A stretch of 64,000 nucleotides of DNA, taken from positions 37,382,001-37,446,000 of the forward strand of contig NC_088342.1 of the NCBI RefSeq assembly GCF_036884655.1, given 5' to 3'. Of this stretch, positions 1 through 12,368 are shown piece by piece; the stretch's first letter is position 1, and every line of letters begins with the position of its first letter. Below the pieces are notes generated by a model. That model did not search any database. It was not told where the DNA came from and saw only the letters and a list, made by a program, of their open reading frames with translations. Made by a program: the position numbers and the translations under genes. The stretch is from Musa acuminata AAA Group. Lineage: Eukaryota > Streptophyta > Magnoliopsida > Zingiberales > Musaceae.

Positions 1-68
1 TCCTTTTGCCGACACATTGATCGATCCTCCGGCTCGATGTCTAATCTTCTGACATAATCCATTCTGGC
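1..68 (-). repeat. LTR fragment of element 1
   Basis: The stretch with CGATCCTCCGG, CGATGTCTAATCTTCTGACAT and TTCTGGCC closely matches 4161-4236 inside the complete LTR of the same element. The match ends at about 68, where internal-type sequence begins, so the LTR terminus is missing on this side. This suggests a deletion joining LTR to internal DNA. Confidence 0.6.
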
Positions 69-1499
69 CTATTGAAAGAAACTTTGAATTCAGAAAATTA
101 TGAGTATTTCATTATTGTATGCATCATGAGTATTGAAAGAACCAATTGATCACATCATTGCATGCATCTTAAAATCATGAGTATTTCATGCATAATTTTA
201 AATCATCATAATTTCAAAACATTAAAGTACATCATACCATACATGATTTAAAATTTAAATTATTATCAAAACTTCTCTCTCTTTGTTATCAACAAAAGGA
301 GAAAAGTGTAACTAGCAAGTTTATAAAACATGTAAGCTAGTAAGTTAGCACATTTTACTTCATTTTAAAACATGTAAACTAGCAAGTTTTTGAGATGTGT
401 AAGTTCGTAATTTTGCTTTTCTTAATATGTCCAAGCTAGCACTTTTGCTTTTCTTTGCAAAGTAGCAATTCTTATTTTTTTCTTGAAATGTACAATCTAG
501 CAAGTTTTGCTTTTCTTGAAATGTACAAGCTAACAAGGTTTTTATTTCTATGCAGGCTAACAATTCTCTCTCCCTTTGTCATTTGTAAAAAAGAAAGGAA
601 GGATACAATGGTGAGAAAAAATCTTTTCCCTTTACATCAATGTTAAAATTATCACTTGAAAGATATCAAGAAAAATTAATTTGGTGATGAGAAATATAAT
701 ACATGAATATAAGAAAGTCTTACGAAATAAATCTCAAGTTGTGAATATAAAAAAATCATAACTCATTTTGATAAGTGTCCTCTTTAGTAAAAAGAAACAA
801 TTATATGAGAACAAATAATAAGAGATCTTGATTCATAAAAAAATCTTAAGTTATAAATATCAAGATATTAAGATTATGAGTTGGATAAAAACTTCTCTAT
901 AGTAAATAGCAAAAAGAGACATAGGAGACCAAATAATAAATCTCTAAGTGAAAGATTTGGATAAAATTTATTCAAATTTAATTTCTTAGATCATCAAAAT
1001 CATTTTCATAGTTCAAGAGATTCATAAATAACATAAATATGTTCATCACTAAGGATCTCTACTATGAAAACTCGATAAGATAGAGATTGAGAAATTTTCA
1101 AGAAAAATGTATTCCTTTTTTTTGTTTCAATTTATGCGATTGATTTCATACAAGCTCTAGTCTTTTTTGCCAAAAATCATGCATCAACGTTTAAAATCGA
1201 AAAATAAGTTTTATCATAAAAATCATCAAGACAAAAAGTATAACCATAAACCATCTTCAATCAAAAGATTTATTACCAATAATTCTAATTCTAATGATCT
1301 TTCCTTTATTATGTTGTTTTGACTAGTGAGCTTTGTGAAGTATTTTGGTTCTTCGGTCATATTCCTTGAGCATTCACTATTAATATTTTATCTTTTGCGC
1401 TTAGCTTTCGATTGTAGATATATTTACAAGAAAGATAGGGTTGTTCTAGATATCCATTTAAATTTGAGTCCCTCGTTGTTAAATCTATCTATTTTAATT

Positions 1500-2881
1500 T
1501 TTGACATTAAGTTATTCATGATTCCTTTATGAACCCAAACTAATTTATACGAGCTATAATTTTTGAATGAACATTTATAAGCAAAATGGTCATGTCTATT
1601 AAAAAATTACACTTAACCTTAGGGGTAACATTTAATGTGGGTCATTTAGGTTTTTGTTGAGTGTTACTGATAAAGTCGATTCTTTCTTTTCTATGTATAT
1701 GACCTCTATTAGCAAGGATCATGTTTAATGATTTGCTACCAATATTAATTTTTTGTAAAGTTTATTGTAATAACATATTTTCCTTTTTATATGAATTTAA
1801 CTCTTCATATTTAATACAAGGTGTTAACATATAATTATCATGCTCATTTTTTAATTTGTTAAATTTACTAAAGAGAGAAGCATGATCATTTTTTAGTAAT
1901 TTATATTTTTTACTAACTTAAATTCATCAGACAAAATATTGAATGCATCAAGTAATTCATTGTAAGGTAAAGACATTTCGAGTGAGTCATATACTTCGTC
2001 GTCAAAAGCCATCAAAACGTAATTCACCACCTCGCCTTCATTGATTTGCTCTTTGTCTTTCGATGCACTTGATTCGTCCTAAGTCGTCTTGAGTGTTTTT
2101 TTCTTCTTTTGATGTGCGAGCATCTTCTTCTTTGATTGTGGACATTCGCTTATGAAGTGCCTGGACCTTTTGTATTCATAGTAAGTTATTGTGTCCGTTT
2201 GTTTTTATTCTTAGTTTCTTATTTTATGAATTTTTTAAATTTTCTTATGAGAAGTTCAAAGTTATCATCATCACTTGACCTTTTGCTTGAGTGGTCTTCT
2301 TTTGTTCTAAGTGACATATCATTCTTGTTCTTTAGAAGGCTATTGTTATGTTCGTCATGTGTCATACAAGTCATTTCATAAGTCATTAATGGCCCTATGA
2401 GTTCTTCAAGAGAAAAATAGTTCAAGTCCTTTGTTTCTTCAATAGCAGTTACTTTTGGATCCTAATGTTTTGGAAGAGATCGTAAAATTTTATTTACAAG
2501 TTCAAGTTTAGTAAAACTTTTACCAAGTGTTTTTAAACCATTGACAATATATGTAAAACGGGTATACATGTCACTAATGGTTTCGCTTGGTTTCATTCGA
2601 AACAATTTAAAACTATATATCAAAAGATTTATCTTAGATTCTTTTACTCTACTTGTGCCTTCACGAGTAATTTCAAATGTATGCCAAATATCGTGTGTAG
2701 TTTCACAAGTCGAAATACGATTACACTCATATTTGTCCAAAGCACAAAACAAAGCATTCATAGTTTTAGCATTTAACGCAAATAATTTTTTCTCAAAATT
2801 ATTCCATTCATTCATAGGTTTAGAGGGTGTTTCAAAATCAAATTCAACGACATTCCATAAATTGAAATCCATAGAAAGCAA
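1500..2881 (-). pseudogene. Degenerate gag of SIRE-like copia element 1 (UBN2 domain)
   Basis: The stretch 2881-2462 is open for 139 codons and has the UBN2 gag signature: a HDIWHTFE-like block, then EGTSRVKESKINLL, then MKPSETISDMYTRFT, then LGKSFTKLELVNKILRSLP. After a break, 2425-2219 carries an acidic S/D-rich linker. Near 2180-2130 is a zinc-knuckle relic in which the second cysteine of CX2C reads as tyrosine (CYEYKRSRHF..EC), followed by a K-rich block and NYVLMAFDDEV. Further left (about 1980-1500) remnants of the long SIRE gag tail can be followed through stops. Gag would form the particle core and bind RNA. This copy has stops and frameshifts and cannot make the full protein. Confidence 0.75.
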
Positions 2882-3019
2882 GAAAATTCTCTTACGTGTT
2901 TTCTAATATGTGTAGTCCGTCCATTGAACATAGGAGGATGAGTGATAGAGTGACTCTCTATATTGCCGACAAAGACCATTTAATCTCTCTTGGGTGTTAA
3001 ACTAATCAAGAAAAACAAA

Positions 3020-3032
3020 GCTTTGATACCAA
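3020..3032 (-). other. Primer-binding site of element 1 (initiator-Met tRNA type)
   Basis: On the minus strand this reads TTGGTATCAAAGC, one base from the standard copia primer site TTGGTATCAGAGC. It lies one base inside the LTR end, as expected for tRNA-iMet priming. Confidence 0.8.
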
Positions 3033-3033
3033 T

Positions 3034-4365
3034 TGTTTGGACCGAAAACGACACTAAGCGGCGGGAGAGGGGGGGGGGGGGGGGGGTAGGGGTGAATTAG
3101 TACTTTTGTTAAAATTGCATCAATTTGAAATTTTCATTCGATCAAACCCATATTGAAAATATGTTTAACTTAAAATATAAGTAGGAGTAGTAGACAATTA
3201 AATTAATAAGTAATGGCAATGAAAATCTGAACATAAATGCACACTGAATTTATAGTAGTTCGGTCGTCGCAACCTACGTCCACTCTCGATTCCTCTTCCG
3301 TCGAGGTTACCGTCGTTCATTGTCAATCTTTTTTCAATGGACGAAGATTAACTATCCTTTTTCAACTCTTTCTCTTTTTCACAAGCTCAAGAGAGAACAT
3401 TCACACCTCTCTTTTTAACAAGACCTCACTCCTCCCTTAGAAAACTTATAACTCTATGAGGTATAGACTCTAAACTTTAAAAAGATTACAACACTTTTTT
3501 CTCAAGGATTCTTCCCATTTTCTGCTCTATTTCTTGCTTACCCAAGCAGGAATAACTTAGGTATTTATAGACCCCAACTATCTTAAAAAAATGGAGCCAA
3601 AATTCAAATCCCCGGGATTTTGGGGTACTAGTGGTACTACCGCTTGCAGTCTAGTGTACTGGCTAGACCATTACCCAGTTTGGGTGGTACCACCGTATGA
3701 CACTAGCGGTACCACTGTCGAGTCTTTTCGGAACTGTACACTTTGTACGTTCCAACTCAGGCGGTTCCACCGCTTGGTCTGGCGGTGCCATCGCTTGACT
3801 CAACTTTTGGATTACTGAATGAGCCTCCCAGTGAGCTCAAATCAGTTCCAATTTAGGCCCAATGGGCCCATAATTGAGTTGGCATGGTTACTTCTAAAAC
3901 CAACTCAATTACAACCTAACCTACTTCGATCAAGACACGATCGATTACAAGACAAGAATACTATGTTGTTCGGCATATCATTGGTTCATTCGACGTTTCG
4001 TCCGAACTTTTGACGTATCATGTGAACCTTCGGCGCTTTGTTTGAACCTTCAGCGCTTCATCCTCTCCTTTAACATATTACTCGATCAGCATGTTGACCT
4101 CCCGTAACATCCAATCTCCTTAGTGCAACGTTCGATCCTTTTGACCCGATGTCTGAACTTATGGCACAAAGTCTTCTACCGGCACATTAATCGATCCTCC
4201 GGCCCGATGTCCAATCTTCTGACATGATCTATTCGGGCCCAACGTCGATTCTTCTTATTTTAATCGAATTATCTTTCTACGATCGAAGTTAGTTCTGCAT
4301 CACTCAAACGCTGATTAGATCATAACTTATCAATTGATTTTATTATCAAATTTCGAGATTCAAAA
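3034..4365 (-). repeat. 5' LTR of SIRE-like element 1
   Basis: On the minus strand the LTR begins near 4365 with TTTTGAATCTCG (TGTTGAATCTCG in the sister LTR at 16706) and ends at 3034 with ..CCAAACA beside the primer site. It shares blocks with the LTR at 16706-19057: the GCGTTTGAGTGATGCAG block, the TGTCAGAAGATTGGACATCG block and the terminal ACTAATTCACCCC..CTTAGTG block. It is about 1.33 kb, roughly 1 kb shorter than the sister LTR, which carries extra tandem arrays. Positions 3069-3086 are a run of 18 G. Positions about 3620-3800 contain repeated GGTACCACCG/GCGGTTCCACCGC motifs. Confidence 0.75.
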
Positions 4366-4394
4366 TATAGTTATCAAGAGACAGCTAAATTGTT

Positions 4395-4484
4395 GAGCTA
4401 ATACATAAAAGTGGCACAATCAAACTGTAGAGCCAAAATGAGCTAATACATAAAAGTGGCACAATCAAACTGTAGAGCCAAAAT
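4395..4484. repeat. 45-bp perfect tandem duplication
   Basis: The 45-bp unit starting GAGCTAATACATAAAAG occurs twice back to back, at 4395-4439 and 4440-4484, with no mismatch that I can see. It lies between the LTR of element 1 and the 3' pieces of the response-regulator pseudogene, and has no evident function. Confidence 0.9.
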
Positions 4485-4699
4485 AAGAAAAATAAAAAGG
4501 AAAAAAAATGGCATATGCTTAAGTAATCTTACAAAGTTTGTAAAGTCAATAACAATTAGTGATTTGATTTTTTTTTTTTTGTTTGTTTATGGGCAATTTA
4601 AGACCTCTTATTTTATTAACTCAAGGAACAAGTGCAAAAGATATCCTTCTCATCAGAGGACACAAGCTTAGAAAGATCCGAATGGAAATTTGTCCATAA

Positions 4700-5394
4700 A
4701 ATGAAAACTACTATGGAGCAACTCACCTTCTTTCCCTCGTGATCAGACACTTGACTGATAAATCAGAATCACCTACGATTCGAATTGTACACTAATAAGG
4801 AAAAAGTAAATATAGAAAACACAGAGCTGCAAACAAATGAAGGAAACACATTACCGGTCTGATCATGGAACCAACTAGATCTTCAATGTTGTAATCACTT
4901 ATGATCGTCCCTCCCTGCAACTTTGTTGTCCGTAAATTGTTCTCCTGCTGCAATTCGTCAGCAGCTGACTCATTGCAATTTTGTGGAAGGCTCGAGGAAC
5001 TAACATGTGTCTAAGAGATGTCATTTTTATCCATCCTTTTGTTATGCTGGCTGTTGTTCATTCTTTGAAGAATCCCAGAAACATGATCAATCATAAAATT
5101 AGTTGACTGGGTAGGACTCGAGAAAGAATCGAACAGGATACCATGTTCATTTGTGAGGTCCTTTTTTTGGTTCTGGTCTCTGTTTGAAGTTGCCTGCATC
5201 GGTGAAATGGGTAAAATTTGCCTCTCCATCTTTAGTTGTCGGACTAGGCATTGTTTGCCCACTCGAAAACCCAACTTGGCATCGTCCGTCTCTTCTTATC
5301 AAACTATCCTGTGCAAGTAATCTAGTAAAGGAACCTGCTGAGGAATGATTGAATGTGTACCCAAGTTATTGGAGTAGCATGGTTCTAGGTGCCG
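4700..5394 (-). pseudogene. 3' part of a type-B response regulator pseudogene
   Basis: On the minus strand 5274-5011 is open for 87 codons with the low-complexity, Q/N/S-rich character of the C-terminal activation region of type-B response regulators. Around 4910-4850 the translation contains LQGGTI..DYNIEDLVGSMIRP, which resembles the conserved C-terminal GG..S.NLEDLV.AMIK block of this family. A weak last-exon candidate lies near 4700-4740. Several stops interrupt the reading. This piece joins in order to the piece at 12369-12904; the copia element 5395-12368 sits between them. The assignment rests on position and the short C-terminal block. Confidence 0.55.
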
Positions 5395-5819
5395 TTGCAT
5401 CTATAGATTAGATTATGGATAAGATATATAATAAAATTAATTAAATTTTGATTATAGATATTGAGCAATAGAAAAAAAAAGTTTATATTATAATAGGATT
5501 CCTTAGGAGATATCTTTGATGGAAGAAACTCTCATAATAACTTATCATACACACACTCTGTTCACGTTTATAAATACACATGACCTTTAAGGACTAAATA
5601 ATGCATATCATAAATGATGCAATTGAGAGAAATTATAGTAACCTCTCTAAATCATCAATCTAAGTGGTCAAATTGATAGATGATGCATCACACATAGATC
5701 CATTTCAGATGACATCAAAAGGTATGCATCATAAAACTGATCTAATGCTATTTGATTTTAATTCTAGCATAAAATTTTTTCTCCATTACACATAGCATAT
5801 AATAGTTTTTATGCTTACA
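5395..5819 (+). repeat. 5' LTR of copia-A
   Basis: This matches 11927-12368 along its length: GATAAGATATATAATA, then GATATTGAGCAATAG, then the AGGATTCCTTAGGAGAT block, then CATATAATAGTTTTTATGCTTACA at the end. It ends TGCTTACA directly before the primer site. The left edge is approximate (5395-5401). Confidence 0.8.
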
Positions 5820-5833
5820 ATTGATATCAAAGT
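5820..5833 (+). other. Primer-binding site of copia-A
   Basis: ATTGATATCAAAG is a decayed form of the copia primer site TTGGTATCAGAG for initiator-Met tRNA and lies directly after the LTR. Confidence 0.7.
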
Positions 5834-5984
5834 TTAGTTTCTTGAAATCAAATTTTTTAGATATATTATTTTCTTATTTATGATGTTTAAATGCTCTATA
5901 TTTTATCGATATGTATTCCTATCTATTTTGTTTTGTCATCTGTTTATGGGTGATTTTAGATTCCTCTTCAATAATCACAAAGTA

Positions 5985-6460
5985 GTAATGGTCACTATAC
6001 AAGCTACCAAGCTGATTACGGCCAACAGATCTACTAGCGACGGCAGCTGCACTGGATAGCGAGTGTGCCGCAGCAGCCGTGCGCATAATCGATAGCCACA
6101 CAAGCAGCAACGTGCACACACCAAGCGACGATCGCATCCAGGCGGTGGCCATGCGCGGGCAAGAGCCGCAGCCAACCGTGCGTAGGTAACGGTAGCCGCA
6201 CAAGCGGCAACTACCCGCGGGCACAGGCTGAGCGCTAGGCTAATCGTGCACGGGCAGAACCCGCATCCATGCGGTGGTCGCGCGCGGGCACAGGCTGCTC
6301 CCAGGCGACGGTCGCGCTAAGTTGCACCCAAGCGGCAACCGGGAAGGTGCTGTAGGGGGTTCGCACTGTCGACAGCCACCTGCAGGCAGTGGTCGTGTAG
6401 GCGGCAAGCGCGCACGGGCACAAGCAACGCATGCAGTAGGGTTTTTGGCAAAATTATAGT
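5985..6460 (+). repeat. GC-rich leader segment of copia-A
   Basis: A sharp GC-rich island of about 470 bp lies in otherwise AT-rich DNA between the primer site and gag. It is built of degenerate repeats around CACAAGCGGCAAC, GCGCGGGCA and GCATCCAGGCGGTGG. The sister element copia-B has the equivalent island at about 21370-21760. No conserved protein is evident on the sense strand; the open frames on the minus strand (5919-6224) are treated as a finding. It is probably untranslated leader. Confidence 0.6.
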
Positions 6461-7490
6461 TTTGCCTAGGGCTTCCTTTTGGTTAAATTATAACTTTGCC
6501 CTTCTATATTTTATTAATACTCTTTAGTATTTTGATAGTTTTGTCCTTTAGAAATGTCATAATTACACCTTATCTCTTTTCAATAAAATTATAGTTTTAC
6601 CCTTATGAAATTGAAAAATTTTAATTTATATCCTTAATTATAAAATTGATAAAATTATGATTAAATTTGATCATAATTATTTTTTGATTATTTGATTAGA
6701 TTTAATTATGATTTATTTTTATAGTTTTCTTATATGACTTATTGATTATATTTTTATATGAGGTAAATAAAATCCAATTATTATTCTTGGATATTTATTT
6801 AGTTATTCACATGTATATATTTGAAATTATGAAATAATATTTATCTTTCACACGAAGGCATAATTTGTATGTTATCATGATTTTCTTTTGCTATTAATGT
6901 TCAGTAATTATTATGGTTGTTATTCTATTATTTAAATACTTAACATAAATTAAATTAAAAAATAATGAATATTATTTGTAACTCATCTTCCTAAAATTTA
7001 TCTGACTTGTAGCTACCAAAATGTTTTGGGATGGTAAATTTTTGGGATGTGAATTATAATAAAAGTTTCATCATTTATAGAATATTTTAAATTATATTTT
7101 ATATTATTGTATTGGTCTTGTAGTAACCAAAATGACCTAGACCAATAACTTATAAAATAAATTAAGGAACTAGTCCTAAATGATATTAAAAAAATAATAT
7201 TCATAATGACACACATAATTAGGAGATTTAGATAATCCTAAAAGAGAATCTACTTCAAATAATTATGTGATGGGGGTAGGATGATACTATTTTGGATATC
7301 CTTGTAGTTTACGATTGTATACCCAAATGTAATAATACTATTCCACAAGGATGGTATTAGTCCTCCATCGATAATCTTGAGTAAACACTAAATATGCTAA
7401 TATTTCACCTAAGGGTAAAATATAGATGATATCAATAGTTCATCATATTTTGAAAAAACTCAAAGGATTAATGTTATTTTATATTTTACA

Positions 7491-8440
7491 ATGGTACTTC
7501 TGTCCATACATTCTTATGCTTTTAATGTCCTTGTACTCTCTAGTTCAAATTATTCAGAATGGTTAGAGCATGTACAATTTATACTATGCGTATTAGATCC
7601 TGACTTAGCATTGCTTGTTAAAAAGCCTACCGACTTGACTGTTGAAAGTACTATAGAACAAGTTAATGAAATGAAAACTTAGGAAAGATCTGATAGGCTT
7701 AGTTTAATGTTCTAATGATGATGATTGCAAATAATATAAAGACTTCATTACTGATTACAACTACTATATAGGAATATTTAAATATTATTAAAAATATATT
7801 TAAATCTACTGATAAGTCATTGGTTGACACACTAATGAAAGAACTGACTACGGCTCAGTACGATGACACTCGAGGAATTCAGGATCACTTCCTCAATATG
7901 ACTAATAAAACCGTAAAACTTAAAGCATTAGGTTTGAATGTTGATGAGTCTTTCCTTATGCAGTTTATTCTCAATTCTCTTCCTTCTTAGTTTGGCTCAT
8001 TCAAGATTCATTATAATACAAATAAGGATAAGTGAGACTTGAATGACTTAACTAGTATGTATTGAGGAAGAATTGAAATTAACATACGAAAGCTTATGTA
8101 ATATCATGACTACTACTCAAAGAGTTGGTAACAAGAAAATAAAATTGAAGCATTATCTATTAAAGAAATTTGCTGGGTCTTGAAATGTTAAACAAACTAA
8201 TGAAAAGAAAACTTTTACTGTAAGTACTTCTTTTGTAGCAAGAAAGGATATATGAAGAAGGATTGCATTAAATACAAGATTTGGTTCGAAAAGAAATGTA
8301 CAAACTTGATCTTTCTATGTTTCAAATCAAACATTATAGAAGTTCCTTCTAATGTTACCAATAATATTTAAGGATTTCTTTCAATCCAGAAACTAAAAGA
8401 ATATAAAAGATTCATCATTATGGGAAATCATCTCAAAGCA
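7491..8440 (+). pseudogene. Decayed gag of copia-A
   Basis: The reading starts with SSSNYSEWLEHVQ and proceeds through FKSTDKSLVDTLMKELTTAQ and GIQDHFLNMT, typical of copia UBN2 gag. A zinc knuckle follows at about 8215-8270 (Y/F-F-C-S-K-K-G-Y-M-K-K-D-C). At least five stops or frameshifts interrupt it. The copia-B copy at 19640-20330 on the minus strand is the same gene and less damaged in its middle. Confidence 0.75.
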
Positions 8441-11400
8441 AAAGTGATAAGTGAGGACTTATCGTCTACACCTAGAGGTGGGTCATATGATTGATCTTGT
8501 TGACACATATTATATTCCTACTATTTCTAGAAATTTAATTTCTCTATCTAAAATTTATGAGTTAGGATATTGTTTTTCTTTTAGTAATGGTAAACTCAAT
8601 ATATTTTATGATTTAATAAAAATTAGTTTTGGAATTGTATGTGATGGTTAATACATAATTAATTTGAATCTTGAGTTTGCAATGACATTATTGACCTTGC
8701 AATCAAGTGTTGGATTTGAACGTAGTTTCAATAATAAAAGATTTTCTATACTGTGATATAGACGATTAAGGCATATCTCCAAGGAAAGAATTGAAAGATT
8801 AGTAAGGGATAACATTTTGAAATATTTAGACTTCATTGATTTTGATGTTTGTATAGATTGCATTAAGGGAAAATAAACTAAACATGCAAAGAAAAATGCT
8901 ACAATAAGTAAAGAACTCCTTGAGATTATTTATACTGATATTTGTGGACCACTCAATATTCCTTGTTTTAATGGAGAAATGTATTTCATCACATTTATAG
9001 ATGACTTGTCCAGATATGGTTATATTTATCTAATACATAAAAAGTTTCAGACCGTTAACACTCTTGAAGTGTACATAAATGAGGTCGAGAGACAATTAGA
9101 TAGAAAAGTTTAAATTGTAAGATCTGACAAGGGTGGTGAATTTTATGGTAGATATGATGAATCCAGTTAAAATCTTGGTTCTTTTGCTAGATTCTTAGAA
9201 TAACAGAGTATTTGTGCTCAATATACATTACCAAGTGTGCCACAACAGAATGGTGTTGCTGAAAGACGAAATCATACTCTTATGGATATGGTTAGGAGCA
9301 TGATGAGTTATTCCCCTATACTTGAGTCAATATGGGGTAAAGCTCTTAGGATAGCTATATACATCTTAAATATGGTTCCTAGTAAGTCAGTTTCATCAAC
9401 TCCATTTGAGTTATGGATTGGTAGGAAGCCCATTCTAAGACGTTTACATATTTGAGGGTATCATAGTATTCAATCCACATGAAAAGAAATTGGATCCAAG
9501 AAGTATTTTTGAATATTTTTATTAATTATCTAAAAAAATCCAAGGGATACAGATTTTATTGCCCTAATCATAATATGAGGATAATAAAATCTAGTAATGT
9601 AAGATTATTAGAAAATGATGAAATCAATTGGAGTGAAAAATCTGGAAGGGTTAATTTTGATATTGAGGAGATTTAGGTTAATTCTCCCATATCATATCCT
9701 ATTTGAGAAATTATTGTTCTTCAAATCAATGAGAGAATTGACGAGAGTGAACAATAAAATAACATCGATGAACTCTCACATAATATTGATGTCATCATTA
9801 ATAATCTTGAAGAACTATCACAATTGACAGCTTTGAAAAGAACTTAAGGGAAAAGGAAACATATTATTTCTGATGATTATATGGTGTGTATATATAAGAA
9901 TCATATTATAATATAGGAATAAAAAGAGACCCCTTATCGTTTTCACAAGCCATAGAAAATAACGATTCTAAAAAATGGTATGATATAATGAAAGAAGAGT
10001 TAAAATCAATGGACCAGAATGGTGTCTGGGAACTCGTTGAATTGCCCAATAATTATAAAAGAGTCGGTTGTAAATGAGTCTTTAAGACAAAACGTAACTT
10101 AGCGAGCAATATCGAACAATATAAAGTCAGAGTTATGGTCAAAATTTTTTCTCAGAAAGAATGCATCAACTACAACGAGACTTTTTCTCTAGTTTCTAGA
10201 AATGATTCATTGAGAATCGTCATGGCATTAGTATTTCATTATGATCTTAAGTTTCACCATATGAATGTGAAAATAATATTTCTGAACAGGGATCTGGGCG
10301 AGGAAATCTACATGGAAGAACTCGAAGGATTTATAAAAAGGGAAAAGAAAGTTGGGCTTATAAATTTAAGAAATCCATTTACGACCTTAAACAATTACAG
10401 ATAATGGTATCTAAAGTTTCATGATACTATTACTTTCTTCGGATTTAAGGAAAATACTATTGATCATTGCATATATTTGAAGGTAAGTGGGAACAAGTTT
10501 ATTATATTGATCTTATATGTGGATGATATTTTACTTACCAGTAGTGATCTTGGTTTATTGCACGAAACCAAGATATTTCTCAGCAAGAACTTTAAGATGA
10601 TTGATATAAATGAGACATTCTATGTTATTGACATTGAGATATTCATGGACAAATCCTAAGGATTATTAGGACTACCTCAAAAAGAATATATTAATCGTAT
10701 CTCAAAGAGATTTAATATGCAGCTTTGCTCAACCAATGATACACCTATTATTAGAGGTGAAAAAAAATTCAGCCAAAACCTGTGCCTGAAAAATGACCTA
10801 GAAAAGAATCAAATGAAGAATATTTCTTATGGTTGCATAGTTGGAAGTCTATTATATGCTCAAACATGTATAATATCATATATAAATTTTGTAGTTGCAA
10901 TGATGGGAAGATATCAGAGCAACCTAGGAATGAAATATTAGAAAGCTGCAAAGAAAGTAATAAGATATCTACAGGGGATAAAAAGATTATATGCTCACAT
11001 ATAGAAGATCATATCAGCTTGAAGTGACAAGATATTCAGATGTTGATTTTGTAAATTGTCTTGAAGTCTACTTCAGTATTTGTATTCATGTTAGCTGGTA
11101 GGGCAATTTCTTAGAAAAGTGCAAAGCAATCACTTATTGTATCATCAATAATGAAAGCTGAATTTGTGGTATACTTTAAAGCCACAAATCAAGTTTTATA
11201 GCTACGAAATTTTATCTTAGGACTTAGTGTGCTCGACTCAATTGTCAGGTCGCTGAAGATATTTTATGATAATACCACAACGAATTTCTTCTCTAAGAAT
11301 GATACATACTCTAATGGTTCAAAGCACATCGAGATAAAGTACTTGAGAAAGAGTCTATAAACAACATATGTCAATTCAGAACCTGAGCACTACTATGATG

Positions 11401-11470
11401 ATTGTCGATCCATTTACTAAAGCTTTACAGTGTAAAATATTTAAAGGACATGTTCTTAAAATGAGGCTTG
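8440..11470 (+). pseudogene. Decayed pol of copia-A (integrase, reverse transcriptase, RNase H)
   Basis: In order, 8451-8650 has YYIPTISRNLISLSKI (GAG-pre-integrase), and 8755-8870 has the HRRLRHISKERIERLV zinc-binding-like region. Then comes the integrase core with DICGPL, FIDDLSRYGYIYL and, at 9237-9330, PQQNGVAERRNHTL. Reverse transcriptase follows at about 9930-10660, with VWELVELP, a RNDSLRIVMALV block and the catalytic YVDDILLTSSD at about 10516-10548. RNase H-like remnants run on to about 11460. Stops occur within every domain, so this is inactive. Known role: copying and inserting the element. Confidence 0.85.
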
Positions 11471-11926
11471 TGAGCAAGCCATAAAAGATATGGTGATGCA
11501 TGTTTAAGTGGATGCTGTTATTGATATTTTTCTTACCTAATTAAAGTTATTTGTTTATGCTATCCTATTTATATTTATGTATATTATAGTTAAATATAAT
11601 AACGAGATTATCTTGACAAGATAAATTACAAGGGTCATTATGGATTATATTAGGAAAGATTAATAATATTATGATAATAGACGTGACTATAACATTGATG
11701 ATATACAATCATTATGACTCGTATTTATAATTAGACTTAATATACTATTATTATGTTTATTAGATTTTTTAACTTATTTTTAAAAATTGATGGTCATGTA
11801 TAAAATATTTTTTCAAATTTTTTTGAAATCCAATTAGGTAAAATTATTTTCAAACAAATTTTATTTTGTTTAATTTGATTTTGAATATATTTTATATTTT
11901 ATCAATTATTAGATCAAATGAGAGAA

Positions 11927-12368
11927 TGTTAGATTATGTAACCGGATAAGATATATAATGGAACTAATTGGATTATGATGATAGGTATTGGCCAATAGAA
12001 AAGAAGTCTATATTATAGTAGGATTCTTTAAGGGATGCCCTTGATGGAAGGAACTCTCCTAATAATTTATTCTAGTTCCTGACTAAATAACGCATCTCAC
12101 AAAGGATATAGAAAGATTACAATTTCTCTCTCAACTTCTCTTAATCATAAATCTAAATGATCTGATATAAAGAGAGGAGAATGAAAGTCTAATTCTTCTT
12201 GCAGATTGACAATGGTTTTGGATCTAAAGACGATACTTTTGCATATCACATAGAGATCATGGTATCAAAATGTACGCATTGTAAAATCGATCTAATGTTT
12301 TTTTATTTCAATCGCATAAATTTTTTTTTGCATTATGTATAGCATATAACAGTTTTTTTATGCTTACA
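11927..12368 (+). repeat. 3' LTR of copia-A
   Basis: This 442-bp LTR starts TGTTAGATTATG and ends ..TATGCTTACA, with the TG..CA termini normal for LTRs. A purine-rich AAATGAGAGAA just before it (about 11917) is the likely polypurine tract. It differs from the 5' LTR at many positions, suggesting an old insertion. Confidence 0.85.

Larger units (their letters stand above)
1..3033 (-). mobile_element. Internal region of a pol-less SIRE-like copia element (element 1)
   Basis: Read on the minus strand from the LTR at the right, this region has a primer-binding site, a gag gene with UBN2-type and zinc-knuckle remnants, and then a long AT-rich tract with no protease, integrase, reverse transcriptase or RNase H that I can find. 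Positions about 266-306 are the reverse complement of a T-rich, purine-rich motif (TTGTTGAT..AAAGGGGGAGAA type) that recurs in the second element at 15650, 15960 and 16445. Such polypurine motifs are typical of the SIRE/Maximus lineage downstream of pol. Positions 1-68 match the LTR at 4161-4236 and then diverge abruptly, so the left LTR is broken or rearranged. The element runs off the window edge. It looks like a large non-autonomous derivative. Confidence 0.72.
5395..12368 (+). mobile_element. Ty1/copia LTR retrotransposon (copia-A), degenerate
   Basis: Near-identical ends at 5395-5819 and 11927-12368 are the LTRs. A primer site follows the left LTR. Between them, in copia order, are gag with a zinc knuckle, a GAG-pre-integrase block, integrase, reverse transcriptase and RNase H, all on the plus strand. 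Many stops and frameshifts mean no full polyprotein can be read. The element interrupts the minus-strand response-regulator pseudogene between its middle and C-terminal parts. I could not define a convincing target-site duplication because the left LTR edge is blurred. Confidence 0.88.
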
